Positions 55,617-64,000 of a stretch of 64,000 nucleotides of DNA are shown here, in pieces. Every line of letters starts with the position of its first letter. Position 1 is the stretch's first letter. The stretch lies in assembly GCA_026075535.2 (NCBI GenBank), contig AP026550.1, positions 9,300,001-9,364,000 of the forward strand. Direction: 5' to 3'. The stretch is from Tricholoma matsutake. Its lineage: Eukaryota > Basidiomycota > Agaricomycetes > Agaricales > Tricholomataceae. A model generated the notes under the pieces. That model was not told the DNA's origin. It did not search any database and saw nothing but the letters and a program-made list of their open reading frames with translations. Made by a program: the position numbers and the translations under genes.

Positions 55617-58600
55617 ATGGAGATAAGTTGGCCTCTCCTTCACTATCTAGCTGTTGTCTGCCCAGGGGAGGTCATCCTCAGTTGTGTGGTATTGGGAGAC
55701 AATGTTGCTGCCTTCTACGAGTCATATCTCTATGCCTCCAGAGGCCGCCTCCTGGGCTCTAAGGAAAACTCAGAGCTACCGGGTGGCTTTTTCAGGTGGG
55801 CCTGCAATGCAGACATCCAGCTCAATCATTGCCATCAACTGTCAGCCACGGTTGGCAGGGAGTTCATAGACAAACACTTTCTGATATCCCACAGGTGCTT
55901 GGACATCAGCATGGGCCACTCTCTAGGCATCAACAAAAACCACTACAGTGTGGACCATGACATGTTCGACTTCGCCACATTGGACAAGCTGTATGAGCAG
56001 TGCTGGGTTGACACTCAGTACCAGGCAGTCCTAGGCTTCGGCAACCAGCCCCGGCTGACCACCCTTGCCTACATGGGATGCTGACAGAGGAGCATCTCTC
56101 CATGATGGTCATGAACTCCATTCAAAACAACTTCCAAGGTCTGGCTGCTGGTCTGGCTGCTGAGCTGAAGCAGTCACTGATGAAGGCGTTGGTTGGAGAG
56201 ATTCATGGGGTTTTACAAACAGCAGTCCCAGCAATAGTGCAGGCAACAATGGGAGCTTGTGTGCCCTCAGCCACTGCCAAAGCTTCAACTTTGATGGGTG
56301 TCATGGAGCATCCCAGCCATCCTGTTGTTTCAACCACCTTCACTCCTTCTCAAGAGTCTTCCTCTGTGTCCCAGGTCCCTGATTCAACCCCACCCCTCTT
56401 AGGAGACATTAGAGAGGCTAGAAGGCCAGAGATGGTGCGGGTGCACCACCCTGAACAGTCCCTTCAAGGTCAGACCCCACAATGAACAGTGTTCTCCTTG
56501 CCTGTCCCTGATTTGAATCCTGTGGTGCAAATCTCTAACACTAGCTCCTGGCAGCCTTCATTCCATGAACCATCTTCCCCTAGACTTTCATCCTTCTCTC
56601 TGGGAACATCCTCCTCCCCTCAGCTCTCTTCTTTCTCTCACATCATAAAAGACATTGGACCTAACCCCCATGTCAATCATTTCTACAACAAGCTATTGGG
56701 AGGATCTCAGACAAGCACCACAGCAGAGGACTGGGAGATGTTACACTCTGCAGAAACTTTGTCCCTTGCAACTCCCTCATTTCCTATCAGAAATGAGAGT
56801 GAACAGGTTCATGAAGAGGTCTTGGCAGTGTTCCACAGGTTGTATGGTCCTGACACTGGTCCAAAGTCTCGAGGCCAGCTGGAGCTATGTGAAGTGGCAA
56901 TTAGCAAAGAAACCAATGTCATTGTGGTCCTGCCAACCGGGGCAGGGAAGTCAGCATCCTGGCTGGTTCCTGTGGATATGTTGTTGGATGTCATTACTGT
57001 AGTGGTAGTTCTGTACAAGGAGCTATTGACACAGCATCTGGGCAAGGCCCTGGAGCTGGGGATCAAGGCTGCAAGATGGACTGCAGACTGTGGAACACAA
57101 ATCACTGAAGGGGTCAATTTATTGTTCTCTGATTGCAAGAGCATGAACTCCATGTCCTTCTGGAAGTAAGCAAGAAAATCCAAATTGCAATGCAGAACTG
57201 GGTGTGCTCACCTGTCTTTAACAGGCTACTGTGATCTCAAGTAGAGCAGAAGGTCCAAACCCTGGTGTTCGATGAATGCCAAGAGTGCTTCAGGGCACAC
57301 GAAGCAAGAGATCCACAGCACCAGAGAATGCTGGAGCACATAGCAAAGTTCCCTGTCCAACGGATATTCCAATCAGCCACGATCCCCATCTGCATGGTTA
57401 ACCTATTTGAGAAAAAGGTACATTTGGTGACCACCCCACCCTCCCATATCCTCATTCGTGAAATCACCTTTTAGCCTGAGCTGGCTCACCACATTCTCAC
57501 CATACCGCCTTCCCTACCAGCTAGCAGATCAGCCTTGGAAATGACCACCAGACTTGCTGGCATGCTCCGAACCCTCCTCAATCCTCAGGACTGCATGATC
57601 ATCTTTGTCATGTAAGTCAGCGATGCGGACAATCACAGCAAAGCCCTTGGGTGCCCCCAGTATTATTCAGTGCTTTCTGAAGACAAAAATGGAGGTGAAA
57701 TCAAGGCTCATAACCATTCCCTCTGGCTCAGGGGGAAGTCCAACGTCATCATCGCCACTCCAGCACTTATACAAGGCATAGATCACCTGTCAGTCAGATT
57801 CATCATCTTTCACTCTGGAGCCTATGGCCTCCTAACTACTATGAAGGGGTTGGGAGAGGGGGTCATTCTGGCTCCCAATGTGATGTTTTCACTGTCCATG
57901 ATCCCAGAGGTGGATTCTATCTCAAGAAGCATCAGGAAGATGTGGAAGCTGCGGTGGTGTGGGTGATATTCACAGATACTCAGGGGTGTTGTGTTGGTGT
58001 CATCACCAATTGCTTCAATGGGGTCCAAACCAACTGTAGCTTGATTGATGGTCAACAGAAATGCAACAACTGCACACCAGCCAACTAGTACAAACTTCTA
58101 GCTCAACAGGTGTTTATGCAACTTTCAGGCCAGGTTCTACCAGCAGGTGGCAGCAAGAGGCCAGCCAGTGCCCAGGAAGGCTTGGACAAGATCCCCACCA
58201 GCCAGGATGCAGAGGCCCTCATATCCATGGATTGGCTCGAGCAGGGGCATGCAGAAAAGAAAACCCGGTTGGACACAGGTGAAGGCCATGCAACCAGCTG
58301 GGTAGGTGCCACTAAGGGGGCATGCACCAGTCCCATGACTAGCTGGGTGCTCACACCGAGCGGGGCATGTTCCAGTCTGGCAACTAACTGGGCATGTGCA
58401 ACTGGTGGGGCCTGTTCCAGTCCCACCTCTTCCTCCTTCTCTGGTACTATGCCCTCGACTCCTCATGGAGCGGCACCAAGAACAAATGTTCCTTGCTTGG
58501 CATCATCTCCTCACTCAGCGTTATCTCCTCACTCTGCATTGTCTCCTCGCTCCACATTGTCAGGGGTCAGCCACCTGCCATGCATGACTCCTTCCTCTGA

Positions 58601-59664
58601 CTCAGTCCAGGGGAGAGGCAGAGACAACACAGTCAGCAACTTAATCTCGCAGGCGGCTGCCTCCAACTCAGCATCGGACAAAGAGAAAAAGTGCAAGTCC
58701 TAGCTGCTGGAGAGGTTCATGCCCACTGTAAGGGGACTAGAGGGTGCCCCACGTGTTTCTCCTATTTTTTACATTCGTCATATATTTTTCCTCACCTCGT
58801 TTCCTTCTATTCTTCATTTTCTATGATTTTTCCTTATTTTATTACTAAGTTCCATTTCCATCACATTTGTGCATGTTGACCGTTTTATATTTAGAGATGG
58901 AGTACCCTTCCGACATCTACCCCTTGGTACGATGTCATTCAGTGGCCTTGATCAGCCTATCTCTGCCTTTTCTATTTCTAGATTATTATTTGATTTTTGC
59001 AGTCTTCACATATACTGGGCACTGGCAAAGGGGTCTTTAGATTAGAGTTTTCTCTTTGAATTTCCCTTTGCTAGGTGCACCTCCAATCCCTGTATTATGT
59101 AGTATAATTTTAACTTTGGATTTCCCTTTGCTAGAGGCTGAGGTTGCCCTTATACCAATGCTCACCAAGGCCTGCCCTGTCTGCTTCATTCTTGGAGGGA
59201 CCATAATAGAGAGCCTCTATCAGCATTAAGGGAGATCCAGGGCACAGGCCTTTCTATGACTGCCCCTTAGACCAATGGTTGCCTCCTGGCACCTATCTGA
59301 CTGCACCCCAATATTATGATTTCTGAGGCATGATTAAGCTGTGCACACTGTACTACTACCACTTTGGATGCACAATGCCCCAGAGCAAGAATGGCAACAA
59401 CCTTGAGCCCAACTTCCACATTGACTGGAAGGGTAACTCCACATATTGTAAGATGAAGGATGCTAATGGCTCCACACCTGGATTGAAAAACTGGTGCCCA
59501 TGGTCAAACTTCATCCAAGCATCCCTGTATACTTTATACTTCGACCCCAGGGAAATAGAAGAGCTCCTCCACCACTTCCCCTATGCTACAACATTGGAGG
59601 ATCCCAGAGCAATATCAATGGAAGCATGGGGCCAATGGCTGAATGTAGATCTTCATGACCAGGG
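55617..59664 (+). pseudogene. Tyrosine-recombinase-like / RecQ-like helicase fusion gene, decayed and LTR-interrupted
   Basis: N-terminal part (55617-56084): HQLSATVGREFID...MGHSLGINKNHYSVDHDMF, resembling the R...GHS...H.Y end of tyrosine recombinases. A linker (56078-56640) rich in Ser/Pro follows. The helicase has VNHFYNKLLGG, EVLAVFHRLYG, VIVVLPTGAGKSASWLVP (Walker A, about 56916-56970), AARWTADCGTQI, LVFDECQECF (box II), QRIFQSATIP (motif III), MIIFVM and SNVIIATPALIQGIDH. A tail follows with MDWLEQ and Ser-rich stretches to 58703, an LTR (58727-59154), then a Cys-rich end: KACPVCFILGG, HFGCTMPQ and WCPWSNFIQ up to 59664. Stops (57474, 57614) and frame changes show decay. This helicase family is expanded in mushroom genomes. 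Confidence 0.75.
58727..59154 (+). repeat. LTR copy 1 of gypsy element 3 family
   Basis: 428 bp, starting TGTAAGGGGACTAGAG and ending GCCCTTATA; nearly identical in order to 59665-60086. It splits the helicase gene between MPT and the Cys-rich end. The base pairs on each side (CCCAC, CCAAT) do not form a clear 5-bp duplication, and no primer-binding site follows, so it is probably an aged solo LTR. Confidence 0.85.
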
Positions 59665-60086
59665 TGTAAGGGGACTAGAGCGTGCCCCACGTGTTTCTCC
59701 TATTTTGTATGTTTGTCCTATATTTTTCCTCACCTTGTTTCCTTCTATTCTTCATTTTCTATGATTTTTCCTTATTTTATTACTAATTTCCCTTTCTATC
59801 ACATTTGCGCATGTTAACAGTTTTATATTTAGAGATGGAGTACCCTTCCGACATCTACCTCTTGGTACAATGTCATTCAGTGGTCTTGATCAGCCTTTCT
59901 CTGCCTTTCTATTTTTAGATTACTATTTGATTTTTGCAGTCTTCACACATACTGGGCACTGGCAAAGGGGTCTTTAGAGTTTTCTCTTCAGATTTCTCTT
60001 TGCTAGGTGCACCTCCAATCCCTGTATTATGTAATATAATTTTAACTTTGGATTTCCCTTCGCTAGAGGCTGAGGTTGCCCTTATA
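59665..60086 (+). repeat. 5' LTR of gypsy element 3
   Basis: 422 bp, TGTAAGGGG...CCCTTATA, the direct repeat of 58727-59154. Contains AGAGTTTTCT (59976-59985), whose exact complement lies 2 nt past the LTR as a primer site. Followed directly by a gag frame. Confidence 0.88.
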
Positions 60087-60088
60087 GT

Positions 60089-60098
60089 AGAAAACTCT
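60089..60098 (+). promoter_or_regulatory. Self-primer binding site of gypsy element 3
   Basis: AGAAAACTCT is the exact reverse complement of 59976-59985 in the LTR and sits 2 nt after the LTR, the same spacing as at 8383-8393. This fits Tf1-type self-priming, in which the RNA 5' end serves as primer. No TATA box was seen at the right distance, so the RNA start is less certain here. Confidence 0.65.
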
Positions 60099-62938
60099 CT
60101 CCTAAGGCCCAAAATCACGAACACGCTGCCCAAGATAGGCAGGTATGGAGTGGATGACACTTCCCAAAACTCCACAGACTCCCTACACACCATTCCTGAT
60201 AGTCCCGCCTTTAGTGCACCGCCATTTTTGCCAAACGCACCCCCTAGCAACATGGACACATCAGAGTGCCTTGACACGCTTGAAAGCAACATTCCCAAAT
60301 TAGCGTGCAAATTGATTTGCTTAAATATATGATTGAAAACTTTGTCAGGACCCTCCAGACGAACCCTGTCACCAATATTTCCCCCATTGCAACTCCAAGC
60401 ATGCCCAACAATGATGTGCCACCAGATGCGCCCACTAAGGAGTGTGCCCAGATTAAACCGTCTCCCCCCACCAAATTTAATGGTGCACGTGTGCAGGGGC
60501 ATGCATTCCTTAATTCCTGTGAGTTGTACATCAGTCTCCAGTCGCATCAATTCATTGATGAGGCTGCAAAAATTTATTGGGCCTTCACATACATGAAATC
60601 TGAATGCACCTATCTCTATGTGGACCATATTCTGCACCAAACTAAAGAGCTCAGCTCTCTACCTTTCTCCACTTGGGGTGACTTTTGAGCAGAGTTTGTA
60701 TGCCACTTTTGTCCCCTCAATGAGCGCCACCGAGCAGTGACACGGCTCGAGTCATCCTCTTACCACCAGGCACATCGATCCATGGACAATTATATCAATG
60801 AGTTTAAGGATTTGGTGGACATGGCAGGATATGGGAGTGGGCTACCAGTGGTGGTGAAGTTCTGATGGGGCCTCAATCGAGAAATTCAGGACCAGATTGC
60901 ACAGATGTTGGAAGGCCGCCCAGGGAAAGTGTCTGCGCAACTATGCAAACATGAGTTCTACTTGAGATGAGACAAGTGTGAGCTATACGTGGAGAAGGTG
61001 GAATTCCTGGGCCACATAATAGATGAAAAGGGCCTCCATGTGGACGCTGATCAACTGGCAAAGATTCATGACTGGAATAGACCATGAAACTATAACGAGA
61101 TACAGAGGTTTTTGGGCCTCATACAATATCTGGCTCATTTCTTGCCAGATATATCAGCATACACTGGCCCTTTGGCTGGGATGACCATGAATGGAATGCC
61201 ATTCTATTGGCGACCATTGCATGAGAAATACTTTCAAATGATAAAAGCAATATGTTGTCAGACACCGATATTACATCCGATATGCCCTGAGAAGGACAAA
61301 CCAACATGGGTCATATGTGACACATCAGTATATGGCATAGGTGCCATGTATGGACAAGGAGAATCATGGCAGACCTGTAGGCCTGTGGGATTCATGTCCA
61401 AAATTTTCACAAATCCACAGTGGAATTACTGCATGCACAAGCAAGAAACTCTTGCTATAGTGGAAGCTCTCCTGAAATGGGAGGACAAATTACTAGGTTA
61501 CTGAATCCATGTGGTAACAGACCACAAGGCATTGGAGTTTTTTAAGATGCAATCATGTCTTATGAGTCAACAGACGAGATGGATGGACCATCTCAGGCAA
61601 TTCGACTTTGACATACAATACATCAAAGGAATGTTGAACAAGGTAGCAGATGTGCTATCTAGGTATTTTGAGCACGAGTACTGGACAGAAGTCCCAGAGT
61701 TACAAGACTATGTGAATGCAGATGTTCACCTGGACCCAGAACATGACAATTTACCTTGGGAACACTTCTTCAAAGTCAAAGAAGAGGTGATAGAATCAAG
61801 AGTTTGTAAAGCGAACTCTAACAAGAATGAGATAGAGATATGTGCCTTACAGGAACGTATACAGGGGAGAGACATATTGGCAGCGAAAATCACAGCAAGT
61901 CAGGAACCAGAGAAAGACACATCAAAGGATGATCAATTGGAGGAAGACCCAACGGTCTTCAACTCTAGAGCAAAGGGCAAGGACCTTCATGAGACGATGG
62001 CTCAAATGGATTCATTTGAGAATGATATTATCATGGGCTACAATGTGGACCCATGGTTTCAGATGGTCAAGGAGAAACTAGGGTTGCAGACAACCTTTAA
62101 GGAAATTAATGCTTTCCTGTGGGCTCAAAATTGAGGGGGAGAGGACATAGTGTGTATTCCCTCAGCACCTTCAGGTGACTCAATGCAAAGGACGAGGATT
62201 CTGGAGAGAGCTCACCAAGTGGTGGGCCATTTTGGCCCACAAAGAATGGTGGACTATATTCATCATTGGTATTGGTGGCCGGGACTATATAAGCTCACAG
62301 ATAAATTCTGTAAGTCGTGCAAGATATGCGCATGGGCTAAGGGTGAATACCAGAAGCTGGCTTGGAAACTACACCCAATGCCCATTGCCAATAGGCCTTG
62401 GGAATTGTTAGGAATGGATTTTATAGGACCATTCCTGGAAGTAGATGGATTTAATTACCTATGGGTAATAATATGTAGGATGTCCTTGATGGTGCACATA
62501 GTACCAGTACACATGACAATGATGGTGTTGCAACTATTGGTAATATACATGCATGAGGTCATAAGACTCCACGGATTACCATCATCGATTGTAAGTGACT
62601 GAGATCCCAAATTCACATCAAAATAGTGGCATGAGTTACATAGATTATTGGGTGATAATTTGGCATTGGCACAGATGCATGCCTACATGAAGGCTGCACA
62701 CGATATGTGCAAGGAGGAATGGTGTCCAATACAGGAGGCCGCCTTGGTGAAGTGGAAGATACCCAATTGGGTACCACAGGAGATGCAACCACCTCCAAAG
62801 GTGGTCAACCCTAATGCACCAGCCAGGGTGAATACACCCAAAATGACAGACCCACCTGAGGAATGGGCATGGTGGATGTGGAGGTATCTGAAGGAGCTGG
62901 GACAACACCCAGGATCAGGTATTTCTGGGAGAACATAA
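60092..62938 (+). pseudogene. Ty3/gypsy element 3: Gag-Pol with internal deletions
   Basis: Gag opens near 60092, shifts frame near 60300, and gives PPTKFNG..VQGHAFLNSCELYI and TRLESSSYHQAHRSMDNYIN up to about 60945. There it jumps straight into late RT (DKCELYVEKVEFLGHIIDEK), so gag end, protease and the RT catalytic part are deleted. Next are FLGLIQYLAHFLPDI, RNase H (ICDTSVYGIGAM, NYCMHKQETLAIVEAL, TDHKALEFF, DVLSRYF, to 62134), and integrase (RAHQVVGHFG, YYWWPGL-like, C..C..AKG, GMDFIGPF, IVSD then TGA). The third catalytic part of integrase is also deleted after HRLLG (62650). TGA stops at about 60862, 60967, 61086, 61502 and 62600. No 3' LTR of this family seen. Confidence 0.85.
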
Positions 62939-64000
62939 CACTCTCCTCGGTATGAGGAATGCAAATGGCATTCACGAGCTGCTGCTTGAGGGCATGTATA
63001 TATGAGCTGCATGTAATAGTAGCATGTGGAATAACAATCCTTATGTGGCATTGCCGGATTGTTGGACTAAGTACTTCAAACTACATAGTCATGACAGTGT
63101 GACTTCAGAACTTACCGATTAGTTACAATGTTTGTTTACTTGTTTGTAGTTCTTTAGGTGCTTGTTCAAGTCCAATACAAGCATAGAAATCTATCGACTG
63201 AGCTCTGCATGGTCCCACCGCAAGTTATTTCAATACAATTATGTCATGGGTGGCTCCCATTCACCACAGCTGCACTGAGGATCTATTCCAGTGCTGGGAC
63301 TGTGCTTATAGACTGGAGACTCGGTCACTAAGGCAATCCAAAAGCCCTGCTGGCACTTGCAGGCAGTTCTCTAAGGCCCCGAAATCTCTGGCAACAAATA
63401 TAGCTTCATTATTAATCATCCTCTGTTTTATTTACTCCATAAAGTCTCAATGCGGGGCTATATGCTCAAGGATGATTATCTAAATGCTATTAGTGGTGCT
63501 ATGTGTCAACCTTCTCATCATATTACTCTTGCATTTATGATGCAAGTTTGTCCCACAAATTATCTTATAATATATGGCATTTTATCTGGTTTTTACCAGC
63601 TATTATTATACTCTTGGCTTTCATGGTCTACCATATCTAGGTGGTATAGCGTTGAACTTTTGATCTCTAATAAGCCACTGGCATTTGTCAATTTGCATGA
63701 TGGATGGCATAGTAAATTCTATTCATTCAATTATACACTGGCATAGTCTACCATATAGCAGTAGATATCAAGTCGATCAATTAGAAAATCTTTTCTTAAT
63801 TGGAGGTGGCAAGTTTCAAATCACATATAACCTACTTTGTCCTTATTTGTTGCCAGATAGTCTTGATTCATTGGTAGATGATGGTGTGCAGTACTGATTT
63901 GTTTCACATCTTCCCTACCAGGATGCCATAAATGAATTTAATAAAAATAAAACTCTAGCCTTATGTTGCATGCCACTTGGGACTCTTGTAAACCATCTTA
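62939..64000. other. No gene assigned
   Basis: AT-rich DNA after the gypsy remnant. Plus frames at 63450-63746 and 63685-63897 are rich in Leu, Ile and Tyr with no known motif; TTCAATTATACACTGGCATA-type words recur at 63670-63740. May include the truncated end of another element. Confidence 0.4.

Overview
The window reads as nuclear DNA of a basidiomycete mushroom (Agaricomycetes, probably a bolete-type ectomycorrhizal lineage). Introns of 45-65 bp, KDZ, hAT, Helitron, chromovirus and copia transposons, a Crinkler (CRN) gene, a JmjC-type protein family and a tyrosine-recombinase/RecQ-like helicase family all fit this. No rRNA, confident tRNA or CRISPR was seen. The lineage call is inference from family content; no species can be named.

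Only two genes look intact. One is a divergent actin (4599-6227, minus strand, ten exons, exactly 375 codons plus stop, with a 6-nt exon). The other is a Crinkler protein gene (44139-46374, plus strand, four exons, 693 aa) with a duplicated N-terminal header, a PD-(D/E)xK-like middle region and a kinase-like C-terminus. Both lie in CpG-rich islands (about 4.3-7.0 kb and 43.7-48.6 kb). The rest is mostly decayed mobile DNA.

Layout: end of an hAT transposon (1-849); PIF/Harbinger transposase split by a 1.9 kb hAT-type element with a perfect 8-bp duplication (1100-4194); actin; hAT MITE (7047-7576); a Ty3/gypsy chromovirus with an apparently self-primed 5' LTR (7979-13671); KDZ transposase (14.1-16.0 kb); LTR-like block (16-17.1 kb); uncharacterised decayed genes (17-21 kb) with an inserted hAT MITE; a 1.85 kb hAT-type element (21834-23685); another uncharacterised gene (23.7-25 kb); copia remnant (26.5-28.4 kb); hAT transposase cut by a self-nested CACTA-like MITE and satellite cluster (28.8-32.9 kb); second chromovirus remnant (34.2-36.5 kb); fold-back hAT MITE (37152-37730); Helitron Rep/helicase (38.4-43.7 kb); Crinkler gene; young copia remnant (47.4-48.6 kb); two decayed minus-strand genes (49-50.4 kb and 52.2-55.6 kb, the latter JmjC-like) around a 23-bp minisatellite; a recombinase/RecQ-like helicase gene interrupted by an LTR (55.6-59.7 kb); and a self-primed gypsy element with internal deletions (59.7-62.9 kb).

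Three themes stand out. (1) In two copia remnants the LTR contains a 49-53 nt GT-AG intron, and right beside it lies a second copy of the same transcript start from which exactly that intron is missing; a gypsy LTR shows a weaker version. This suggests reverse transcription joined a spliced RNA 5' end to an unspliced 3' end. (2) Nearly every disabling change is CGA to TGA or another CpG transition, including hits on catalytic residues of reverse transcriptase, integrase and helicase, which points to cytosine methylation of repeats. (3) Several hAT-type elements each carry a different short subterminal repeat and clear 8-bp target duplications, giving a readable order of nested insertions.
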